From Ascaris suum (Eukaryota; Nematoda; Chromadorea; Rhabditida; Ascarididae): a DNA stretch of 64,000 nucleotides. The notes beneath the pieces were generated by a model that saw only the letters and a program-made list of their open reading frames with translations, did not search any database and was not told where the DNA came from. The translations under genes and the position numbers were made by a program. Of the stretch, positions 39,907 to 49,911 are shown one piece after another (position 1 is the first letter of the stretch; every line of letters starts with the position of its first letter). The stretch spans positions 4,402,001-4,466,000 of the forward strand of contig CM024168.1 in the NCBI GenBank assembly GCA_013433145.1, given 5' to 3'.

Positions 39907-40335
39907 TTATATATTTATATATTTATATATTTATATATTTATATATTATATATTATATATATATTTATATTTATATATTTATATATATATATTTATATAT
40001 TTATATATTTATATATTTTATATTTATATATTATATATTCATATATTGATATATTTATATATTTATATTTATATATTTATATATTTATATATTATATATT
40101 ATATATTTATATATTTATATATTTATATATTGATATATTTATATATTCATATATTGATATATTTATATATTTATATATTTATATATTATATATTTATATA
40201 TTATATATTTATATATTATATATTTATATATTTATATATTTATATATTTATATATTTATATATTTATATATTTATATATTTATATATTTATATATTTATA
40301 TATTTATATATTATATATTTATATATTTATATACA
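39856..40335. repeat. AT-only minisatellite, TATATATTTA-type unit
   Basis: About 480 bases of almost pure A and T built from 10-base TATATATTTA units with shorter TATATA and TATATTATAT variants. The long Tyr/Ile/Phe/Leu open frames across it are artefacts: the unit has few stops in these frames. Confidence 0.97.
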
Positions 40336-40891
40336 TATCGATGATTTTTTTCCACACCCATAGGTGTTCTGGACTGTGTGGATCGAGTCCACATACGTTA
40401 CTACTGGCCGATTGACTAGCACTTCGTCAGTTCAAACTGGTATCGGAGTAACGGACACCCACATAGTGCCTCCCTGCCTTCCCTCTTTCCCCATTCCCCT
40501 CGGCTGTGCAACCTTGCAAGTTTGTAAGCTCCTCGATTGTATTAAGAGAATTTTGAAATCGACGTGGCGAAATTATCGCCTGTAGTAAACATTTAATGAT
40601 TTGCTAAGCATCTAGTGTAAGCAATTTTAGAGGATGACTTGTTGGTGAAGAACTCGAACGATTATTCCCGTCCACAAATTCAACAGTTCAAATTTTCTTT
40701 TTCATATATCACTGCCAAACGTCGCTGACTGCTTAAGAATATTATTGATTACGAACACGGTGATCGACTTATTAAAGTTTTATATTATAGGCCATACCTG
40801 TGGGAAGTAGTTGAAATAAATCGTATCAATAATGAGTAGAGCTTAATACTAATTCGATGATTCAATAATTCATCTGTCCGAGGATATTTTA

Positions 40892-41380
40892 ATGCGATTT
40901 CGGTTGAAATACATCAATCCCTATCGACATTTAATAAATTCGAAAGCATATAAGCCGATTTCGCACTCTCACGCTATCGCCCACAACAATAAACATAATG
41001 TTCCTATCGTCTGTGCTGTGAATTTTTGCGTACTGTTTTCTTTTTTTTCTGCGGATTATCGTGAACGAATGATGCCCACCATTATGCATTTTATTGTGCA
41101 ATCGGTAGCACGTGAAATGCAAACAAACATGAAAAACAGGTCGAACGCAAGAATCGATCAACACCTTTTTGCATATAAATGGCAGAAATTAACTACATTG
41201 GAACTGGAAGCTCGAATATTGCCCAATAGGAAAAAACGTAAGGGCTGGTCGATAAATCGTAGATCAGCTACTTGTGGGCAGAGTACAGAAATGACGATCA
41301 CGGGACAGAACAAAATCTCTACAAATGCCTTAAGACAAAGGGATATCCTATTTGATTACAGTGCATCATTATGCTTCTAG
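40892..41380 (+). CDS. open reading frame (162 codons), unknown
   Basis: ATG at 40892 runs 162 codons to TAG, the longest non-repeat frame in the window. The product is basic and has a hydrophobic stretch (VCAVNFCVLFSFFSA) after residue 40, then a charged tail (RILPNRKKRKGW...). At this base composition one such frame by chance is not impossible. No domain, no splice support and no strong start context. It ends within a base of the minus-strand candidate exon 41380-41628. Confidence 0.25.
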   Translation: MRFRLKYINPYRHLINSKAYKPISHSHAIAHNNKHNVPIVCAVNFCVLFSFFSADYRERMMPTIMHFIVQSVAREMQTNMKNRSNARIDQHLFAYKWQKLTTLELEARILPNRKKRKGWSINRRSATCGQSTEMTITGQNKISTNALRQRDILFDYSASLCF

Positions 41381-41628
41381 CTTTTCACATCGTCTTTGCG
41401 AGTTTCGATCTGGACCGTATCGGTGAGCAGTCCGGCCATCAAGTGTCTCCGGTGTCGGGAACTCGTGGTCATCGTTGATGAGGATGTGGCACTATTTGGC
41501 TCGCTAACAGCTTGCAGCGATCGCTTGGTTGCCCAAACTTCGCACAAATCGATGCATTTATCGCATTTATTTTGTTCATTTTTGACTTTATGATTAATAC
41601 CAATAAAAAGCATTCTTGAATGCTTCAT
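41380..41628 (-). CDS. candidate 3'-terminal exon, unknown product
   Basis: Minus-strand ATG at 41628 opens 82 codons to a TAG near 41378. The second half is rich in Ser, Thr and basic residues (SATSSSTMTTSSRHRRHLM) and ends VQIETRKDDVKS, like a cytoplasmic tail. The third-codon-position GC of that half exceeds that of the flanks. Internal acceptors are weak, so I cannot say whether the ATG is used or the piece is the last exon of the minus-strand candidates at 42-45 kb. Confidence 0.3.
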
Positions 41629-42098
41629 AAATGCTCATTGTTTCGCGGCGGAATCTTTTTGCCAACTTTCATCGATTGAAAGATTAAGAAAAAAACAATG
41701 AACATTTGCCAAGTCAAGTTGCCTCTATTAGATGCTCATGTATAAGCACAGAATTATGATTTGCTGGGAGGTCGACTATTCCTGATGAGAATTTCTTCAT
41801 GTATAATTTCGCAAAAAAAGAACTGAAAAAAATGAGACATCGGAATTTTTCAAACGACAGAGCTTCAAATCGCAACGAATATAAATTGATTTTTTTTTGC
41901 CTTGTTGAGATTCACGGGTAATCTTTTCTGCTGGTTCTCACTCTAAATTCCTCGATAAAACTTGCCAACTTTTTTAAACGATTAATTTACTCGGCTTATT
42001 TGCTTGTAACGCAATTGAATTGACGCACTAATGTTTGAACTTTCAAAAAAATAAAAAATCAGTCAAAAAGTAATGACTGAATATATGAAATCAATTTA

Positions 42099-42890
42099 TT
42101 ATTCAGTATTAGTATAGTCGCCTCGAAAGCTCTTCACATAACTTTTAACACAATCGCAGTTCAAGCTCGCATTGTTGAAATGGAACTTCCGCGAAGCACA
42201 CTGCTAGAGGATCATGAAATTCTCTGCCGCTGACTTTTTATTGGACGCATTGCGTCATTGATACTTCTAGGTTGTAGTGTTTGGAGTTCACCGTCATCTC
42301 TCTTCTTGAAGAAATCACCTCCGTGGACAGAAGGGTTTTGCTGTACCCTATCCCCCACCAGTGAGGTACCCAGTGGCGCTCACGTGGTTTTCGTTATCTC
42401 TGTGAGGGATGTTAGAAGCTCGAATTCTGCGGTAGCCATTTGAATGAAAGTTCTCGATTAGGTCGCAGAACACGAGGAAACTGCCTGATGTACAGTGCGT
42501 TGAAATGAGAAGCATGGCGCACATGTGTCATGGGGGAAAAACCAGTTTGTCGTTAAAGATTATAGTGACATAATATGCATACAAGTAAAAAGCACAACGG
42601 AAATGCCTGATGTGAAATGGAAATCTGCCCTGAATGAACGAAAATACTTGTAGCGTATCAAGAAGCATTAATACAAACCTGTGTTATTCATACAATATTC
42701 AAGGGAAAACCAATTGCTGCAAGGATTCCACAGTTTGCCGTCGCCTTCCCTCGCCTCATACTTGCCTTTTTTGTTACTGTTGTCGGAAGAATCTCCTCTG
42801 CCGGAAGAGCAGTCGAGTGCGCAGGCGACATGCAACATAGTACCAATTCCGAGAGTTAAGAGCAACAAGAAACAGCAGTAGAAACAACAT
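42099..42890 (-). CDS. candidate secreted cysteine-rich gene (EGF-like look)
   Basis: Minus-strand model. Exon A ends at 42679 (donor GTTTGT) and contains VACALDCSSGRG, an Asp/Asn/Lys linker, and CSNWFSLEYCMNNTG, which resembles the first half of an EGF module. Exon B 42484-42384 (acceptor TGTACATCAG, donor GTGAGC) has 33 codons. Exon C from 42200 (acceptor CTCTAGCAG) contains FNNASLNCDCVKSY, whose CxC followed by aromatic recalls the second half of an EGF module; it can end at a donor at 42138 or run to TAA at 42099. Phases A-B-C agree. The exon A frame has only an internal ATG (42838); a better start (42890, MLFLLLFLV) lies in the neighbouring frame, so a one-base indel is possible. The cysteine spacing is not canonical EGF. 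Confidence 0.35.
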
Positions 42891-43199
42891 TATATCTCCG
42901 ATTCGGATCACTCTCGTACTTGTTATAGAATCGGCGGTCACTCTCACCAGATCATGTCAAAGTCGACCATTGTTGAATATGGTCACTTTTGCACCCTCAT
43001 CCACATTCAGATTGAATTCTGTTGCAGACAGAACGCCTACGGTCACGATTCCCTGATCCCAATAGATAGGAAAGTGAAGCACCTGCAGCTTCCAAACCAA
43101 ATAGCATCAAATAGCATTTCCAAAGTGAAGCAATCAAATAGCAATCAAAGTGAAGCATTTATGACCTATTATTGCCAGCACACAATATAACCATGGGTG

Positions 43200-43600
43200 T
43201 TTTGGGTCTGCGGAAGTGAATTTGATTTTTAAGTGGTGGCAGTTATTAACAAGAGCCATTCTTTTGATCTATTGTTGTCAATGACAAATGCGAGTATGGC
43301 GTCTTTGATCTGCCATGGTGGTTTTGTTTAGAGTGGTGCTGGGCACTAACGTGAGCCAGTTTTTGTTCTAATATAATTAGTGGAATTTGCAGGTATGGTC
43401 GTTTTTCATCTCCCTAGTGGTTTTGATTCACTTATTGCCGGCTGTTGGTGTGAGCCATTTTCTCTGATGTGATCATTGGGAATTGCAAGTATGGAGTTCT
43501 TGATCTGTCATGGTGATTTTGATTCAAGTACAGTGGGTTCGTGTTTGCTTCATTTTTGATCTATAATGGCAATTTTAAACTGAAGATGCCAGCTTTTATC
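43200..43600. repeat. diverged ~100-bp tandem repeat, four to five units
   Basis: The landmark GAGCCA recurs at 43253, 43353 and 43452, with a decayed copy near 43543. TGATCT-x-CATGG-x-GGTTTTG-type text precedes it at matching offsets (near 43300, 43410, 43505). Unit length is 99-100 bases and units are well diverged, so the array is old. Confidence 0.75.
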
Positions 43601-44021
43601 CATCATTGGACTTTTCATCAGTGCGAGAAATTGTTTGGTTGTCGTCTGTCCTAAAATGGCTATTGCATAACACTTACTAACCGTCTGTCAGTATTTTGCG
43701 CCCACGCACTCAATTTCCACACCCATATCAGGTGTTGTTTTGAGTGCTAAAGCGTTTGATTTACCTTCTTTGAATTTAGTGAAATATTCTCAGGTTTTTG
43801 ATCGCTCAGTCTCTGTTTCCCATTTGATCTCGTTGTCTTCTTCATTCCTATGTCCTGTTCAGTACCCATCGCCTCATTCTTTCATAATTTTGATCCTGCA
43901 GCAAGAACAGGACTTCGCTCAAAACTGATCTCAAAAGGCGAAACGGTCATTCAGTCTTCTCACTTCTAAAAGGCAGCCTCGTTCACTTATCTGTACGTTG
44001 TAATTCTAATTCTTCACTCAC

Positions 44022-44168
44022 AAAAAGTTAAAGTTGCTTATCAGGCCTATCAGCGTTGGACTGAGCGCTGGAAAAATAAGGTTACTGTATTTTGAGACTT
44101 GAAGGCCTTCTCGGTGCAGTGAGAGATAAACTCCAACTTGCTGTCCACCACGAAGCTTGAGCTTCAAC
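44022..44168 (-). CDS. candidate internal exon, unknown product
   Basis: Acceptor GATGTCGTTCAG and strong donor GTGAGT bound 48 codons (LKLKLRGGQQVGVYLSL... to ...LIGLISNFNF). It starts with one base that would complete AGG from the AG left by the upstream candidate exon 45084-45213, so the two join in phase across a 915-nt intron. It ends with two unpaired bases. Family not recognised. Confidence 0.38.
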
Positions 44169-45019
44169 CTGAACGACATCACTAACCATTCATGACAGCT
44201 CACTCATGATCGAGAACGAGAGATTATAATAACCATTAATATAGAGCGCTCGAAACACACTAATGAAGTCAAGATCAAGTTATAAACAATGTCCACTTTA
44301 TTCAGTGATCTCGTTTTAGGAACGAAGAGTTTCACTTCACAATCATCGGCATGAAACTGAGATTAATCTGTTAATCTCATCGATATGCAACGAAGCCATG
44401 TGAAATGTTTGAAATCATCACTGATTTAGAAGAGGCGACAGACTGCATGGTAATGCTTTGCCCTCAGCATTAACTAGAATGTGAAACAGTAATAAATGTG
44501 TTAACTTACAAGGTGAAAAACTGTAAAAGGCCTATAAGAACTCAGGGACAAAGAAGTATGCTTTTTTACATGAACTCTACATAGACAATAGCATTAGTCG
44601 AGCAATTTAAACAAGGCAGTAGATGGGTGATAGTCGACCGTCGACTGAGGGAACCAAATTGCTTATCAATTTGCAGACTATATACTCACAAAACGGCGGA
44701 CTTTCGCAACAATAATACTCTAACAACACACAGCCATTAAGATTTTAGAGGTCAACAGTTGGGCTGCTCTGTGCTGGAAGCATTTTTTTTTGCATAAGGA
44801 TAAGCATTGCTTTCTCCACAGAGGCAGGAGCTGTCCAGTAGGTGAACTGTTAAGGTGAATGAGAAAAGTGGCAAGCCCAGAGCAGCCGCTTATATATTAT
44901 AAATAATATATTGTCTTCGTCGAGATCACTAGACAATTTGCAAATTTCATTAGCTGAAACATCGGGAACATCTATCGCATAAAAGTGGATAATGAATAGG
45001 ATAGTGCTGGATGATGCAA

Positions 45020-45213
45020 CTAGAGATAACCTCCTGCCACTATCGGTTCCAGAAACCAATGCGGAGACGTCGAAACATAGCACCTGTAAGAGTTAATGCG
45101 GCTGCTCCCTTTCAGCGTTTTCCAACAGCGATCTATCACAGCCTCCAGCCATCGTCCATCTGCGTTGAGAAGTACCGGGCTCTTTTGAAATAGCCAACTT
45201 TTCTCGTTTTTAT
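45020..45213 (-). CDS. candidate exon, unknown product
   Basis: A very good acceptor (CTTTCTTCTCACTAG, minus) opens a frame reading KNEKSWLFQKSPVLL, then DGRWLEAVIDRCWKTLK and SSRINSYR. Two endings are possible. With donor AG|GTGCTA the exon is 45213-45084 and joins 44168-44022 in phase. Otherwise the frame continues 21 codons to TAG at 45020. The W-rich, mixed-charge translation looks genuine, but I do not recognise the family. Confidence 0.4.
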
Positions 45214-47780
45214 CTAGTGAGAAGAAAGTCACAGTAAAGGACGATTATTTTCAAATGTCCATCGATGATGATCCTGAAATCCGCCGAGATATTTAGTTAT
45301 AATTATTGACATCTAAGACTTTGTATTCTTCGTTGTGGCTGGCTGTTTTTCTGAGGAGGCCTGTGAGATGAACGCACTTTTTCAGGCGCTGCAACTCCTT
45401 TTTCTCCTTCCTCCCTTTCTTTCCGTCTCCTCACCCCCTCCCTCCTCCTCCCCTTTCACACTCCTTCATATATATACATTCCGCTCATCGACCACCATAT
45501 ACACAATAATGAAATTGGCTGTAAAATTTACTGATGCTGAAAATGAAACGTGTTGTTTTTAATTGCTGGACATTTCTAGGTAGGTAGCTATGATATTCAA
45601 AAGCTTGAAGAGGATCAATTTCCTTTTTCTGGCTCTATGTTCATGATATCAATTACGTTGTTGAACCTAACAAAATAATCTCAAAACTGAAATTTTTTAG
45701 CCCAACTTTTTTTAGCTGAATGCTGAAAAAATTTCATTATTAGCTGACAAAAAGTTTCGGAATTTTATTTTATTTTTGTTGAAATAGCTCATGACGTTCG
45801 AGAAAGTCTTTCATTGTTTTCGAGCAGCTCAATTTTACTCGTCGTGAATAAGCTTCGAACTTCCCCAAATTGATCGAGAGTTTCTCTTCCAGGGAATTGC
45901 AATAAAAATAGCATTGTGAATTTCTCGACCATATTGCGAGGTTTTACACAAATTAACAACCCTTCTTCGCAGTTTTTAGGACATTTATTTTCTTTTACAC
46001 TATTCTTTGATACCTTCTAAAATATCGGCAGTAGAGGACGCCCTTCTGTTCTGAAACGAGCACGTAGTATTTTAACGCGTTATACAAAACAATTTCGGAG
46101 TCGCTCGACTAAAGCTGTGAAACAATGAGGCTGATCGAATGAAGCGCAAAATCGGCTTGCGTGGTGCGCTTTTCCGTTTGTTTTGTGATGAAATTAAATC
46201 GAGATAAAATTAAATTTAGTGAAACGCTCGTTTAGGCGATCAGCCAAATGCGAGCATGGAAATAGATTTTACGAAGACAAAGTTTGCCGAGTTCGATGTA
46301 ATTAGTGAAACTAGATTTAGATCGAGCAATGCGCTATACAAATGGTGTCATCTCAGTATGAAAGTCTCCTCTCCTTCGAAAGCAAACGGCGTTAAATCCA
46401 TCACATCTAGAACGCTGAAATAGTGAATGCAAGTTGTGCGGGTTGGACGCACGGCAGTGTAAATACGTTATCTGTGAGAATAAAACGTCCGCTATAAGTA
46501 TCCATGCTTCCTTGCTTGAACAGAATGGGCTTTGCTGACAACTATCAATTAATAAGTTCAGTTGTTCATAGAGCAGTGGGGTTCTTTCTCCTATTCATTT
46601 CACCACAAGTTGCAGGATCAACACAATTTCAGAGCTGAAGGTTTTGATAACCGAAAAAAAGCCAGATATAATTACTATTTCTAAAATATAACTGTTTTGT
46701 TCAATCATCTAATGCTCACTTATCTTAATAAACGGGCGCTATTACGTACATCATTATGATTGCGAAGGTCGTGAGAAAGATGAGGGGAGGGGGGATAGCG
46801 GTACTTGTGGATTGCTATAAAAAATTTGTGGAAACTGCCGTTCACTGAGGTGCTCAGATTTCGAATCACTCTCACTTCAATCATTGTCGACAAAACTCCT
46901 TTCCCCTTTGCCAGCATCTGATTCTTGTATTTTACTTTCAGAAGAATCGCTCAACGTGATTTCTGAGCCATGCATGCTGCGTCATGCAACATTGCTAGTC
47001 TTTACTCTGAAGTTTATTTTTCCGATTGCAACGAGCCTTGTTACAACAACCTACTTGCCCGGAATTTTTTCATAGAACGCCCTCCTTTCTAACCTTATCC
47101 TATATCGTACTCGTCGAGACGAAGCTCCTGATTTCGCCTCGTCAAACGATGGATGTTTTGTTCGCAATAGAATATAACTTCTCATCTAGTGATCCTGCAA
47201 GTATCCACTTTGAAACCGAAACTCACATTGTAAATCCTATACGGCGAGCCAAAAATGTATTACAGGCTGCAACTACGGAAAGGCTGAAGTTATACTACCT
47301 CTGCATAATTAGAGTGAATACCCTGATGGCTTTCCCCGGCATCGGCGAAATGCTTTTCAGTCTTTGTGCATAATGTTATTGAGGCTGCTACAAAAAAGAA
47401 AAAGGCCATCCAATCCGGGCGACTTTTATCATATATTCAGTGCAATGCATGAGCCCCGTAGGCCGGATGGACTAGAAGCATTCTATCAGTTTTCCGAATA
47501 TTATCAGTGTAACAGCTTACTAGAAACCGTGAGAGATACGTGATATATGTAGCAATATTCAGTGCAATGCATGAGCCTTTAATAAATACGCCTACAGTTA
47601 TGCATCGACGCATTATGCAGCCTGATCACCGATAACCAGGTGCTGTATAGAACTCGCAGACAACTTCTCAGGTAGATAATGGTGTGCTGTCGGTTCTTCC
47701 TGAACGTTACAGTAAGCACTTGGATTGTGTTGATGTAACCGCTGGTCAGTTCGAAACACTGTTCGCAAACACAGTAACAA
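45214..47780. other. no gene identified; pyrimidine tract and repeat edge
   Basis: A CT-rich tract lies at 45390-45460. A 115-codon plus frame at 47026-47373 and nearby frames may be eroded upstream parts of the retrotransposon at 47.8-49.2 kb, but I could not identify an endonuclease motif. A 23-bp exact direct repeat sits at 47433-47455 and 47555-47577. Confidence 0.4.
47433..47577. repeat. 23-bp exact direct repeat, copies 122 bp apart
   Basis: ATATTCAGTGCAATGCATGA plus GCC occurs at 47433-47455 and again at 47555-47577 without mismatch, just upstream of the retrotransposon remnant. Confidence 0.9.
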
Positions 47781-49170
47781 GATTTCACTTACACCAGACG
47801 GTATCCCATCGCAGTTTCAATAAAGCATCGCAAAACAAATCTCGTACCCGCGTATATGATTTTTCTTCTTCCCTCTCTTGTACATATTTTCCTCAGGCTT
47901 GCAATTGTCCCTCCCTCGTTTTACATTAGTTGAAGAAATCACTCGCCATCAAAAGAAAGCTGTCATCCAATGAGTCCGACCTTCTCCTCCAGTTAGGTTC
48001 TCGAAATAATCGTCATGGATGTATTAATCCATCATTTTAGGCGAAACAGCATTCTGAACACTACCTATTTTGGGTTCATCGCTCTTCGGTCTACTACCCC
48101 ATAAATTATTTCGTGTTCAGGCGACCGGATGTTTTTGTTGAATGCGAGAATTCAGAGCGAAATCCTGCATATTGATCATGGCTAAGACCTTTGTTATTGT
48201 GAGGTGGGTAAGGACGTTTCTAAGCAGATAAAGTTCTCAAGTGATAATAGGAGGTTGTTACTCCGCTGCATGCCCAGTTGTTAGTGTTGTGCTACAAGGA
48301 AGTATCTTCGGCTCTATTTATATTAATGATTTTTCCAATAATAGTCTGAGTGGTACTAAGCACTTTGTCGGTGACCGCAAAGTTTAACGTCCGTTGCATG
48401 ATCCTGCCTTTAACTTCAATATTCTGCAGTGACCTTGATGCATTCGTCAGCTCGTTGAACTTGTGGCAGTTAAAAATTCTCCACGAGAATCTGATGCGCC
48501 TTATATGAGTCCTCATGCTTCAAGAAATCCCAAAGCTCCATGAAAAATCTTTCTGCACCTCTTGGCATGAATGTTTTCTGAGGCTAAGAGCCAGATTCTT
48601 CCTACTATAGATGTTGTTCGTGATCTTAGTATAGTAATCGATTTTTGATTTCGTTGGAGCTGGCGGTATTACACCGCTGGTGAAAATTCGTCAAAAATTG
48701 CAAACTTTATTCTCCGCACTTTGCAGCACAGATGTATTGGCCATTATCGAAGTGCATCCATCGCCTACTGCCGACACATTTTAGAATACTGCGCGGCTCT
48801 ACGGTCTTTTAACATGAATTCTGATATCAAATTGCCAGAAACGAATCAGCTTTTTGCAAAATTTACTATGCTCCTTATCAGCTAAACCACACTACTAGGC
48901 TAAGAATCTGTAACCTGGATTCATTGCGATATCGTAGGCTCAAGTTGTGCTTGAATTTTTGTTATATTCAGTTTGCCGCTCGCTATCGCCCACATGCGCA
49001 TCAGTTTCCGCTCGCCAAAAAATGTTGCAGCATAAACAATGTTCTGCATAATTTCCAATTTCGCGCTGTGCGTGTGTGGAATCTGTTTTGCGCCGATATC
49101 ATTAATCCATACACTCCTTCAACTTTCAAGCTGCGGGAATGGTCGTTTCCATCTGCACCACACTGTTGAT
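47780..49170 (+). mobile_element. decayed non-LTR retrotransposon (LINE), reverse transcriptase remnant
   Basis: Reading across several frames on the plus strand gives recognisable reverse transcriptase blocks in order: PDGIPSQF (near 47795), VEEITRHQKKAV (near 47930), VRTFLSR (near 48210), then SVVLQGSIFGSIYINDFSNN (48280-48345), which matches the VPQGSVLGP...YINDL block. FVGDRK (near 48365) stands where the FADDT catalytic motif should be, followed by DLDAFVSSLNLWQLK, VRDLSIVID, ILEYCA, and a C-terminal RYRRLKLCLNF...RVWNLF segment (48924-49130). This order is typical of Jockey/CR1-like elements. Frames are broken by many stops and shifts and the catalytic aspartates are altered, so the copy is dead. 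The 5' end is not defined. Confidence 0.75.
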
Positions 49171-49387
49171 GTTATTATGCATTAAATGTTCGTTCACGTG
49201 AACTGTAGTTTGCGAAGGCCTCGCTTCTTGGTGTTCACGCTCCTCTAGCTCTGCGTTCTTCCTTCCCACTTTTGGAGATCGAAATGAAATAAAATTAGGA
49301 ACTAACGACGACAGAAAGCTGCTGTTGTCGCTGAACAAAACATTTTTGCAAATAAACTGTCAGCTTGTGTATGATGCAGCAGTAATG

Positions 49388-49468
49388 CTTGGCGCTGCGA
49401 TCGCTGAGTTGGTTGGCGCGCCAGGTGGAAAAAAATGGCGTTATGGGTTCGGGTTCGAATGGCAAGCT
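49388..49468 (+). repeat. tRNA-derived SINE head or tRNA pseudogene
   Basis: TCGCTGAGTTGGTTGGCGCG (49401-49420) matches a tRNA D-arm and pol III A-box, and GGTTCGAATGG (49452-49462) matches the B-box, at tRNA-like spacing. The acceptor and T stems pair imperfectly and there is an A run where the anticodon arm should be, so it is not a working tRNA. It lies about 200 bases after the LINE remnant. Confidence 0.5.
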
Positions 49469-49543
49469 AGTGTTCCACATGCATTTTTAATTCGTATACC
49501 ATAAAACAACACAGTATGAATAACGAGAAGTTGGCGGTTCACA

Positions 49544-49557
49544 CCCCCCCCCCCCCC
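49544..49557. repeat. poly(C) run
   Basis: Fourteen C residues in a pyrimidine-rich stretch. The overlapping glycine-rich minus frame is an artefact. Confidence 0.9.
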
Positions 49558-49889
49558 ACCCCCTCCTCTCCTCCCATCCTTTTCTGTTCCCTTCAAAAGT
49601 ACGCATGGTGCGTGGTCATGGTGAAGCGGCCGCTGAACGAAGAACATGTTTGTAATGAGAGACACCATAGAGATGGGAGATGGGCGTGTCTAGACGGTCG
49701 CTATACTCTAGGATACTATAAAATGGGAAGATGATCACAGAAGAAAGCACACAAATCGGTTCGTAAATGATAGGAAGAAACTAAGACAAGGCAGCAACGC
49801 AACACGACGGCATGCTGTGACCGTGCGACGTGAAAAGAAAGTGAGACGACGCCACGTCAAATCGGTGCACGCCATATCGGCTAATAAAT

Positions 49890-49911
49890 AAAACCACTTG
49901 TAGAGCACAGC
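49890..49911 (+). promoter_or_regulatory. possible trans-splice acceptor of the TINAG-like gene
   Basis: CCACTTGTAG ends at 49903, eight bases before the ATG at 49912. Many nematode mRNAs receive a spliced leader at such sites. Position and consensus only; the polypyrimidine part is weak. Confidence 0.3.

Noticed and set aside
39845..40363. 172-codon open frame rich in Tyr, Ile, Phe and Leu
   Set aside because: It is the translation of the TATATATTTA minisatellite; the unit simply lacks stops in that frame.
42384..42440. MATAEFELLTSLTEITK frame starting at an ATG
   Set aside because: Same bases as exon B of the cysteine-rich candidate, which has a better acceptor and matching phase.
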